NCBI GenBank assembly: GCA_900553705.1
Contig: USEK01000087.1
Location: forward strand, 1-6,382
DNA length: 6,382 nucleotides
Direction: 5' to 3'
Source of the DNA: an uncultured Collinsella sp.
Lineage (GTDB): Bacteria > Actinomycetota > Coriobacteriia > Coriobacteriales > Coriobacteriaceae
Shown here piece after piece: positions 1 through 5,069 of this stretch. The notes beneath the pieces were generated by a model that was not told where the DNA came from, ran no database searches, and was given only the letters and a program-made list of their open reading frames with translations. Within the stretch, counting starts at the first letter, position 1. Every line of letters starts with the position of its first letter. The translations under genes were made by a program, and so were the position numbers.

Positions 1-287
1 GCATCCGCGTTGCCCTTCTTAATGGCGCGGCAAGAAAGCACGATCGACGACTTACGCTTGGTCATCACGGCGCGAATGGGATCGTCATCCATGGCGATAA
101 CGTCGGGCGCCTCAAGGGCCTCAACACGTGCGTGGGAAGCTGCAAAGGGATTGACGATTTCGGCGGGGCCAGCTGCCAAGACCTCGATATCGGGATCGGC
201 GGCAAGCGCAGCCTCGATACCATCGAGAACGACCTGAGGTTTCTCGTCTCCGCCCACAACGTCTACACAAACGCGAACGTTACTCAT
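1..287 (-). CDS. plsX: Phosphate acyltransferase PlsX, N-terminal part (runs off the left edge)
   Basis: PlsX converts acyl-ACP and phosphate to acyl-phosphate, the acyl donor for PlsY in phosphatidic acid synthesis at the membrane. Only the first 95 codons are present; family members are usually about 330-345 residues, so roughly 240 are missing. The translation begins MSNVRVCVDVVGGDEKP, matching the family opening VDAMGGD with a VV variant. It continues with APDVIAMDDDPIRAV near residues 60-74 and KRKSSIVLSCRAIKKGNAD near 77-95, close to the family pattern (M-D-D-x-P, then SSI and a following helix). I chose ATG 287 because AAGGAG (295-300) lies 7 nt upstream; the in-frame ATG at 293 would leave only 1 nt. 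It follows rpmF after an 87-bp spacer holding a terminator-like hairpin, which suggests separate control. No damage is visible in the part present. Confidence 0.95.
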   Translation of the reverse strand, partial: MSNVRVCVDVVGGDEKPQVVLDGIEAALAADPDIEVLAAGPAEIVNPFAASHARVEALEAPDVIAMDDDPIRAVMTKRKSSIVLSCRAIKKGNAD

Positions 288-294
288 ATACATG

Positions 295-300
295 CTCCTT
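295..300 (-). promoter_or_regulatory. Shine-Dalgarno of plsX
   Basis: AAGGAG on the minus strand, 7 nt before ATG 287. It decides between the two nearby in-frame ATGs (293 and 287) in favour of 287. The T-run of the upstream hairpin ends only 4 bp before it, so transcription that stops at the hairpin would never reach this site. Confidence 0.8.
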
Positions 301-303
301 ATA

Positions 304-334
304 CAAAAATGGCCGACTCATTGAGCCGGCCATT
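304..334 (-). terminator. Intrinsic terminator-like hairpin between rpmF and plsX
   Basis: Read on the minus strand, an 8-bp perfect stem (AATGGCCG at 334-327 with CGGCCATT at 315-308) has a GC-rich core. One A/C mismatch separates it from three further pairs and a 3-nt loop. A run of five T (309-305) then G follows. The T-run exists only in this orientation, so it would act on transcripts from rpmF toward plsX. It lies entirely before the plsX ribosome binding site. It may be a partial terminator after rpmF, or an attenuator for plsX. Termination strength cannot be judged from sequence alone. Confidence 0.7.
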
Positions 335-337
335 GTG

Positions 338-351
338 GTTCCATTTGGAAC
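338..351. repeat. Perfect short dyad in the plsX leader
   Basis: GTTCCA-TT-TGGAAC is a perfect inverted repeat with 6-bp arms and a 2-bp centre. It lies 3 bp upstream (in the plsX direction) of the terminator-like hairpin and about 15 bp downstream of the -10-like hexamer. It could be an operator half-site pair or, as RNA, a 5-bp stem with a 4-nt loop. I do not recognise it as a known regulator site; it does not resemble the FapR operator as I remember it. It could also be chance. Confidence 0.4.
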
Positions 352-365
352 GGCATCGCATCCAG

Positions 366-371
366 AGTATA
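366..371 (-). promoter_or_regulatory. Possible -10 element (TATACT) for plsX
   Basis: TATACT on the minus strand differs from the TATAAT consensus at one position. It sits just after the rpmF stop codon. A start about 7 nt downstream (near 358-359) would give a plsX leader of roughly 70 nt containing the dyad and the terminator-like hairpin. I see no good -35 hexamer at 16-18 bp spacing (17 bp gives AGGTTA) and no TGn extension, so the call is tentative. Confidence 0.3.
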
Positions 372-372
372 C

Positions 373-387
373 CGTTACTCGGTAACG
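373..387. repeat. Dyad spanning the rpmF stop codon
   Basis: CGTTAC-TCG-GTAACG is a perfect 6-bp inverted repeat with a 3-bp centre. It covers the last rpmF codons and the TAA stop (377-375). In the mRNA an overlapping alternative pairing (TACCG with CGGTA) is also possible. It is not followed by a T-run, so it is not a terminator. It may mark an RNA structure at the end of rpmF or a protein site overlapping the candidate plsX promoter; chance is also possible. Confidence 0.35.
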
Positions 388-554
388 ATAACCTCGCGGT
401 CCTTGTAGAAACCGCAGCTGGGGCACACGTGGTGCGGAAGCTTGACAGCGCCGCAACGGGGGCACGTGGACTGAGCCGCAGCCGAGATCTTCATGTTGGC
501 GGAACGACGGGTGTGAGTGCGGATACGACCCTGCTTTTGTTTAGGTACGGGCAT
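375..554 (-). CDS. rpmF: 50S ribosomal protein L32 (zinc-ribbon form)
   Basis: A 59-residue structural protein of the large ribosomal subunit. It begins MPVPKQKQGRIRTHTRRSAN, the typical L32 basic N-terminus (family form AVPKRK-x-S-x-x-x-x-R-R-x-x-R). A zinc ribbon follows: CPRC at residues 31-34 and CPSC at 44-47, then GFYKDREVIVTE, with GxYxxREV typical of the family. All four cysteines are present, so this is the zinc-binding paralogue type. ATG 554 is preceded by AAGGAAGGT (559-567), a good ribosome binding site. It lies 64 bp after yceD, in the widespread yceD-rpmF pair, and 87 bp before plsX. The 555-618 gap holds no convincing terminator. Confidence 0.97.
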   Translation of the reverse strand: MPVPKQKQGRIRTHTRRSANMKISAAAQSTCPRCGAVKLPHHVCPSCGFYKDREVIVTE

Positions 555-618
555 AGTGACCTTCCTTATGAACTATCCAGTGTGGCGATTACGCGCAAGT
601 AGCGATACTACCACAGTT

Positions 619-1173
619 TTACTCATCGAGCTTGAGATTCTTCAATGCTGCAAATGGATTTTCCGTGGCAGCGGCCCATTCCGCCTCTGCCTGGGCGGCG
701 CAATCGCATTGCTCCACATTGAGATTGCAACCGCAAGTGGGGCACAGACCACGGCAATCGGGCTTGCAGAGCACCACAAACGGCGTGTCCATGACGACCG
801 CGTCATTGATGGGCTCGCCCAGATCGACGAGACGGTCCTCACCCAGGAGCTCGTAGCCGTCCTCGTAAGCCTCGGGATCCTCGGGCTCCTCAAAGAGGTA
901 GAACTCCTCGATCTCGCCGGCGATATCAAACGAGGCGGGCTCCAGGCAACGGTCGCACTCGCCGGTGGCGTGCGCGCGGACCATGCCCGTGAGCAAGACA
1001 CCGGTACCGGCATTGGTAAAGACAACGTCGTAGTCGATGCCGTCCTGTAGCTGGTACTCTTTCTCGCCCACCGTGTAGGTGGCGACATCGACCTTACCGG
1101 TCAGCGGATACGAATCTCCAGGAAACTCGAGCTGCTCGGAAAGATCGACGGTAACGCTCGGGAACTCAGCCAT
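619..1173 (-). CDS. yceD: DUF177 family protein YceD, probable large-subunit rRNA maturation factor
   Basis: A 184-residue member of the YceD/DUF177 family. The family is nearly always next to rpmF and is linked to 23S rRNA processing or accumulation in bacteria and plastids; its biochemical role is not settled. Visible marks are GECDRCLEPA at residues 71-80, an acidic stretch at 88-122, and a cysteine cluster at 136-158 (CKPDCRGLCPTCGCNLN, then CDC). The C-terminal PFAALKNLKL (173-182) is the usual ending. The cysteines suggest metal binding. I chose ATG 1173, which shares one base with the upstream stop (TAATG). There is no convincing Shine-Dalgarno before it, so translation is probably coupled to the upstream gene. 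A start further upstream (1224) would lie inside that gene and adds no family-like sequence. Confidence 0.9.
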   Translation of the reverse strand: MAEFPSVTVDLSEQLEFPGDSYPLTGKVDVATYTVGEKEYQLQDGIDYDVVFTNAGTGVLLTGMVRAHATGECDRCLEPASFDIAGEIEEFYLFEEPEDPEAYEDGYELLGEDRLVDLGEPINDAVVMDTPFVVLCKPDCRGLCPTCGCNLNVEQCDCAAQAEAEWAAATENPFAALKNLKLDE

Positions 1174-1670
1174 TACCACTGACCATTCTGTTGGGCGGCA
1201 CCCTCGTTGAGCTGCTGACGGCAACGGGTAACGGTGCCGGTCAGGCTCTTGAGGTTCTCCTCCAGGTGCGTAAAGACCTGCTCTGCGTAGTCCTCGGCAG
1301 CATAACGCGTCTCGCGCTCGTACTGCTGGGCACGATCGCGGATGTCGTCGGCCTGCTGCTGCGCAAGGCGGACGATCTCCTGCTCACCGGCAATGGTAAG
1401 GGCCTGCTGCTGAGCGTCGGCGATGATGGAATCGGCCTGAGCGGCGGCGGAAGCCATAAGCTCCTCGCGCTCCTTAAGGATACGGCGGGACTTCTGCCAC
1501 TCCTCGGGATAGCTCATACGGATCTCGTCGAGGATGTTGAAGAACACGTCGGCGTCGATGACCTTGAACTGAGCGTTCTTGCCGAAAGGCGGCTTGGCTT
1601 CCTCGATCAGCCCTTCGAGCTCATCGACCAAGCTGACGATCCTATCGCCAGGAAAATTCTCGCCCGGCAT
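1173..1670 (-). CDS. SepIVA/DivIVA-like coiled-coil protein
   Basis: A 165-residue cytosolic protein with no signal peptide or membrane segment. Residues 10-26 (RIVSLVDELEGLIEEAK) form a short N-terminal segment. VIDADVFFNILDEIRMSYPEEW (37-58) resembles the DivIVA-type N-terminal module. A long Ala/Gln/Glu-rich coiled coil follows from about 60 to 135, and the end is EENLKSLTGTVTRCRQQL (137-154). From memory this order matches mycobacterial SepIVA (Rv2927c), which also neighbours a DUF177 gene (Rv2926c) and acts in division and envelope growth; such genes are often annotated only as 'ATPase' or 'DivIVA domain'. ATG 1670 is chosen because AAAGGAG (1676-1682) lies 5 nt upstream; ATGs at 1694 and 1685 lack a site. 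The stop overlaps the yceD start. Family confidence is moderate, function is inferred. Confidence 0.75.
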   Translation of the reverse strand: MPGENFPGDRIVSLVDELEGLIEEAKPPFGKNAQFKVIDADVFFNILDEIRMSYPEEWQKSRRILKEREELMASAAAQADSIIADAQQQALTIAGEQEIVRLAQQQADDIRDRAQQYERETRYAAEDYAEQVFTHLEENLKSLTGTVTRCRQQLNEGAAQQNGQW

Positions 1671-1675
1671 CCGGT

Positions 1676-1682
1676 CTCCTTT
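1676..1682 (-). promoter_or_regulatory. Shine-Dalgarno deciding the SepIVA-like start
   Basis: AAAGGAG on the minus strand, 5 nt before ATG 1670. If translation began at 1694 or 1685 this motif would lie inside the coding region, so it supports a protein shorter by 8 or 5 residues. Confidence 0.75.
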
Positions 1683-1705
1683 CATAGGTAACATATCATC
1701 GTGCT

Positions 1706-1714
1706 AGTTTACCA
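1706..1714 (-). promoter_or_regulatory. Possible extended -10 promoter before the SepIVA-like gene
   Basis: TGGTAAACT on the minus strand fits a TGn extended -10 (hexamer TAAACT). It lies in the 68-bp gap between coaD and the SepIVA-like gene, the first real break in the tightly packed genes to its right. Transcription would start near 1698-1700, about 30 nt before ATG 1670. No good -35 is visible, so it is tentative. I see no terminator in this gap; the TGCC/GGCA pairing at its left side has only four pairs and no T-run. Confidence 0.3.
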
Positions 1715-1738
1715 CATGCCACCAGGCAATAAGAAACG

Positions 1739-2236
1739 TCACGAAAAGCGATGTCTGAGCGCTTCGACCACGTTGGGCGGCACAAACGTCGATACATCGC
1801 TGCCGAGCGAGGCGATCTGGCGAACGACCGAGCTCGAGATATAGCCGTACTGCGGCGCACTCATGACAAAGATGGACTCCAGCTCGCTATCCAAGCGATA
1901 ATTGAGGTCGGCCTGCTGCAGCTCGTACTCAAAGTCGGTCATGGCGCGCAGGCCCTTGACCACGGCCCCCGCCCCCTGCTCACGAGCGAAGTCGACCAAG
2001 AGGCCGGTAAAGGGCAGGACCTCAACGCCGTCGATATCACCGAGCGCCTCGCGGGCCAGCGCCACGCGCTCATCGAGCGTAAACGTGGTGCCCACACCGT
2101 TTTTACCCTGCGACTCGGCAACAGCGACGATCACGCTGGGAAAGATGCGGCGGGCGCGGCGGATCACATCGATATGGCCAAACGTGATGGGATCGAAGGT
2201 GCCCGGGACGATCACGCGATTGATGGTGTCACTCAT
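1739..2236 (-). CDS. coaD: Phosphopantetheine adenylyltransferase (CoaD/PPAT)
   Basis: Transfers AMP from ATP to 4'-phosphopantetheine, giving dephospho-CoA, the penultimate step of CoA synthesis in the cytosol. The protein has 165 residues, the usual bacterial length. TFDPITFGHIDVI (13-25) carries the nucleotidyltransferase (T/H)xGH motif at T18-H21. VVKGLRAMTDFEYELQQADLN (92-112) is the family's substrate-site region with the conserved Arg97. ISSSVVRQIA (133-142) is the C-terminal nucleotide-binding motif. ATG 2236 is preceded by AGGAGGAT (2241-2248). The reading frame stays open upstream to 2575, but that extra part lies antiphase inside rsmD and is not family-like. The gene overlaps the end of rsmD by 8 bp, so translation is probably coupled; rsmD-coaD is a very common bacterial pair. 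Confidence 0.96.
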   Translation of the reverse strand: MSDTINRVIVPGTFDPITFGHIDVIRRARRIFPSVIVAVAESQGKNGVGTTFTLDERVALAREALGDIDGVEVLPFTGLLVDFAREQGAGAVVKGLRAMTDFEYELQQADLNYRLDSELESIFVMSAPQYGYISSSVVRQIASLGSDVSTFVPPNVVEALRHRFS

Positions 2237-2885
2237 GAGCATCCTCCTGAAACGTCGTGGCATCGTTGTTTTCAGCATCGGTGCCGGCGCTATCGCCCTC
2301 ACCATCGTCATCGCCGACCCAACGAAGCAGGTCGACCGAGGTAATGCCGTAGCGCTTCTCACGTACAGTCTCAAAGCCTGCCGGATGCGCGCCCGCATCG
2401 GCGGCGGCATGCTCAAACAGGGCATAAGCGCCAGGTGCAAGCAGACCCTGCTGAGCCAGGTTCTGCAGCAGTTCCTCGACCGGCTCGGCACCAAAAGCAT
2501 AGGGCGGGTCAAGCAGGACCAGATCAAAGGGGCCGCCCGGCACGCGGCCGCGCGAGGCGCTCGCCAGCACGTCACCCGTCACCACGCGCCAGCGCGCACG
2601 GTCACGGCAGAGCGACTCGATATTCTTGGTAATGAGCCGCGCGGCGTTGCGATCGATCTCAAACGTCGTGAGAGAGCGGGCCCCACGAGAGAGCATCTCT
2701 AACCCTAAGGCACCGGAGCCGCCAAAGGCGTCCAGCACACGAACCTCGTCCAAATCGAAATCGAATGCCGACATGACCATAGATGCGCACGCCTCGCGCA
2801 CGCGATCAGTCGTGGGGCGGGTGACATCGCGACCACGGGGCTCCTCGATCTTACGACCGCGCCATTCGCCGCCGATGATTCTCAT
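2229..2885 (-). CDS. rsmD: 16S rRNA (guanine(966)-N(2))-methyltransferase RsmD
   Basis: An S-adenosylmethionine-dependent methyltransferase that modifies G966 (E. coli numbering) of 16S rRNA during 30S assembly. The protein has 218 residues. MRIIGGEWRGRKI (1-13) and RPTTDRVREA (23-32) are the typical RsmD N-terminus. Motif I is VLDAFGGSGALGLEMLSRGA (50-69), the acidic FEID (75-78) should bind the SAM ribose, and the catalytic DPPY is at 126-129. KRYGITSVDLLRW (177-189) closes the fold. After it comes an acidic, low-complexity tail of about 29 residues not needed by the core; its coding sequence holds the coaD ribosome binding site. ATG 2885 overlaps the recG stop (ATGA) and has AAGGAGGT (2895-2902) 9 nt upstream, inside recG. 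Confidence 0.95.
   Translation of the reverse strand: MRIIGGEWRGRKIEEPRGRDVTRPTTDRVREACASMVMSAFDFDLDEVRVLDAFGGSGALGLEMLSRGARSLTTFEIDRNAARLITKNIESLCRDRARWRVVTGDVLASASRGRVPGGPFDLVLLDPPYAFGAEPVEELLQNLAQQGLLAPGAYALFEHAAADAGAHPAGFETVREKRYGITSVDLLRWVGDDDGEGDSAGTDAENNDATTFQEDAHE
2241..2248 (-). promoter_or_regulatory. Shine-Dalgarno of coaD
   Basis: AGGAGGAT on the minus strand, embedded in the last codons of rsmD. Its GGAGG core is 6 nt before ATG 2236. A second in-frame ATG at 2242 overlaps this motif and so cannot be served by it, which favours 2236. Confidence 0.75.
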
Positions 2886-5059
2886 CCTCCGCTGACCTCC
2901 TTAAAGATATGTCGATAACGCATGGCGACCGCGTCGCGCAAGGGACGCGTCGCCACAGAATCAAGGTTGCAAGCATACCGCAAGAGCTCGACCGCGTCCA
3001 AATGGGCCCATTCGATAAGGTCCTCATCGGCATCCAGGTCCACAAAGCGCAAGGTCACGCCGCCGTGCTGACGGTAGCCCAGGATCTCGCCCTCGTGGCG
3101 CAGACGCAGGTCCATCTGGGCGAGCGTAAAACCATCCGAGGTTTTTTCGAGCGATTGCAGGCGATCTTGCGCCGCCGACGCGCCGCCGTTGCCCTTGGAG
3201 TGCGTCATGACCAGGCAGGTACCCGACTCGCTACCGCGGCCCACGCGACCGCGTAGCTGATGCAGCGCCGCCAAGCCAAAGCGCTCACCGTTCTCGATGA
3301 CCATGACGGTGGCGTTGGGCACGTCGACGCCCACCTCGACCACCGTAGTCGAGACGAGCACGTCAATCTCGCCACGCTTAAAGGCATCGATAACCTGGTC
3401 CTTCTCCCCCGCTGGCATACGGCCGTGAAGGCGCTCGATGGCAAGACCCGGCAACGCCAGACGCAGGCGATCGAGCTCGGTCGCCGTATCGTGCAGCGGC
3501 ACGGGAACGGTTACGCGGCCCTCATCGTCGCGGGCAATACCGGGCACGTCTTCCAGCTCATCGGCCGAGTCACTCGGCTCCACGAGCGGGCAAATCACGT
3601 AGGCCTGCTGACCCTTTTCATGCGCCTCGCGGATGGCTCCATAGGCGAGGTCACGGCTCGACTCGGTGAGTACGCGTGTCGTCACGCCAGCGCCAGGGAC
3701 GGGCCGATGGCGGATGATGCTCGTGTCCAGATCGCCGTAGACCGAAAGCGCCAGCGTACGCGGGATGGGCGTTGCCGTCATAACGAGCAGGTCCGCACCG
3801 GGGCCCTTCGCGCGTAGGGCGTTGCGTTGGCCAACGCCAAACCGGTGCTGCTCGTCGATGACGACAAGCGACAGATGATTGAACGCAACGTTATCCGAAA
3901 GCACCGCGTGGGTTCCAAAGAGGACGTCGAGCTCGCCCGATTCAAGCTGGGCATGGATCTGCTCGCGCTCTGAGGCCGGCGTGGCACCCGTCAGAAGCGC
4001 CCAGGACATGCCCGCCTGCGAGAGCAGAGGGCCGGTCTTATCGGCATATTGGCGCGCCAACACGCCCGTGGGCGCCATAACGCAGGCCTGCGTACCGCTA
4101 TCGGCAGCCACAGCCAGAGCGCAGGCGGCAACGGCGGTCTTACCGGTACCGACATCGCCCAGCAGCAGGCGGTTCATCACGCGCCCACCATCGCACATAT
4201 CGCGCAGGATATCTTGGAACGCGGTCTCCTGCTCGTCGCTCAGCGAAAACGGCAGGGCTTGCTTAAGCGCGGCCAGGTGCTCGCCCGCGGTGTGGGCATA
4301 GGGAACCACATCGACCAGGCCGCCGACGTTGCGCAGGCGCAGCGCCAGCTGCAGGTAGAGGCACTCCTCGTAGGCAAGCCGTGCGCGCGCGATATCGCGC
4401 TCTGCCATACTCGATGGAAAGTGGATCGAACGCAACGCGCGGGCATTGCTCATGAGCTTCCGCTTTGCGCGCAGCGGCGCGGGAATCGGATCGAACGAAT
4501 TGCCGACGACCTCGAGCGCGCCGCTTACGATGCGGCGCATCCACGCCTGGCTCACGCCATCGCTCACGTAATGGACCGGCAGGATGGTGCCCGCAGCACG
4601 CCCGTCATTGAGCTTTTCAAAGTGCGGCGAGGCCATCTGCTTAAAACCGTAGGCAAACTCGACCTTGCCCATCACGGCCAGGCGGTCGCCCTGTTTAAGC
4701 TGCTGGGCAATCCAGGGCTGGCGGAAAAAGGCGACCTGCAACACGCCCGTCTCGTCCACCAGCGATACCTCGGTCACCTGCATGCGCGGACGCGGCTGCT
4801 TTTGGACGATGCGGTCGACCGTGGCGATGATGGTACACACGGTACCGATGGGCGCCATCTCGATGGACCACGAACGGGTAAAGTCGAGGTATCGATGAGG
4901 GATATGGAGAAGGAGGTCCCCCACCGTCCTAATTCCCAGACGGCGAAGGGCCTCCTCACGTTTACCCGAAACATATTTGAGTCGCGAGATATCCTCGTCG
5001 AGCGCATTGCTCTGGGCAAAGCGCTCCGAGACGCGCGGCACGGAGCAGAGCTCGGACAT
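2882..5059 (-). CDS. recG: ATP-dependent DNA helicase RecG
   Basis: A superfamily 2 double-stranded DNA translocase that remodels stalled replication forks and branched recombination intermediates. It has 725 residues, slightly longer than E. coli RecG (693). The wedge/OB part covers about 25-165, opening with LKYVSGKREEALRRLGIRT, including the helix-hairpin-like entry. Helicase motifs follow: Q-type LSDEQ (273-277), Walker A GDVGTGKT (301-308), DEQH (402-405), TATPIPRTLA (428-437), HGRM (545-548) and QLRGRVGR (601-608). The C-terminal TRG translocation motif lies at about 650-667 (LRLRHEGEILGYRQHGG), with HE where many RecGs have GP. ATG 5059 comes 10 bp after the fakA stop; only a weak AGG precedes it, so coupling is likely. 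The 3' end overlaps rsmD by 4 bp. All catalytic motifs are intact. Confidence 0.97.
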   Translation of the reverse strand: MSELCSVPRVSERFAQSNALDEDISRLKYVSGKREEALRRLGIRTVGDLLLHIPHRYLDFTRSWSIEMAPIGTVCTIIATVDRIVQKQPRPRMQVTEVSLVDETGVLQVAFFRQPWIAQQLKQGDRLAVMGKVEFAYGFKQMASPHFEKLNDGRAAGTILPVHYVSDGVSQAWMRRIVSGALEVVGNSFDPIPAPLRAKRKLMSNARALRSIHFPSSMAERDIARARLAYEECLYLQLALRLRNVGGLVDVVPYAHTAGEHLAALKQALPFSLSDEQETAFQDILRDMCDGGRVMNRLLLGDVGTGKTAVAACALAVAADSGTQACVMAPTGVLARQYADKTGPLLSQAGMSWALLTGATPASEREQIHAQLESGELDVLFGTHAVLSDNVAFNHLSLVVIDEQHRFGVGQRNALRAKGPGADLLVMTATPIPRTLALSVYGDLDTSIIRHRPVPGAGVTTRVLTESSRDLAYGAIREAHEKGQQAYVICPLVEPSDSADELEDVPGIARDDEGRVTVPVPLHDTATELDRLRLALPGLAIERLHGRMPAGEKDQVIDAFKRGEIDVLVSTTVVEVGVDVPNATVMVIENGERFGLAALHQLRGRVGRGSESGTCLVMTHSKGNGGASAAQDRLQSLEKTSDGFTLAQMDLRLRHEGEILGYRQHGGVTLRFVDLDADEDLIEWAHLDAVELLRYACNLDSVATRPLRDAVAMRYRHIFKEVSGG
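2895..2902 (-). promoter_or_regulatory. Shine-Dalgarno of rsmD
   Basis: AAGGAGGT on the minus strand, a near-perfect anti-16S match 9 nt before ATG 2885 and located within the last codons of recG. It means rsmD can be initiated independently despite the ATGA overlap. Confidence 0.8.
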
Positions 5060-5069
5060 GGGCAGATGC

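Noticed and set aside
132..602. Plus-strand open frame opposite plsX and rpmF
   Set aside because: It runs across two well-supported minus-strand genes and the terminator-like hairpin; the translation shows no family features.
555..618. Promoter or hairpin between yceD and rpmF
   Set aside because: Five-pair TGTGG/CCACA and four-pair GTAG/CTAC matches and a TTGCGC-17-TAGTTC spacing exist, but the -10 is poor and would place the start on the rpmF ribosome binding site; not better than chance.
1671..1694. Longer N-terminus for the SepIVA-like protein (ATG 1694 or 1685)
   Set aside because: The AAAGGAG motif would then be inside the gene, and no ribosome binding site precedes those ATGs.
1716..1735. 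Terminator after coaD
   Set aside because: Only a four-pair TGCC/GGCA stem and no T-run on the minus strand.
2237..2575. Upstream extension of the coaD frame
   Set aside because: The 113 extra residues lie out of phase inside rsmD, are Arg/Pro/Met-rich and unlike CoaD; a strong ribosome binding site supports ATG 2236.
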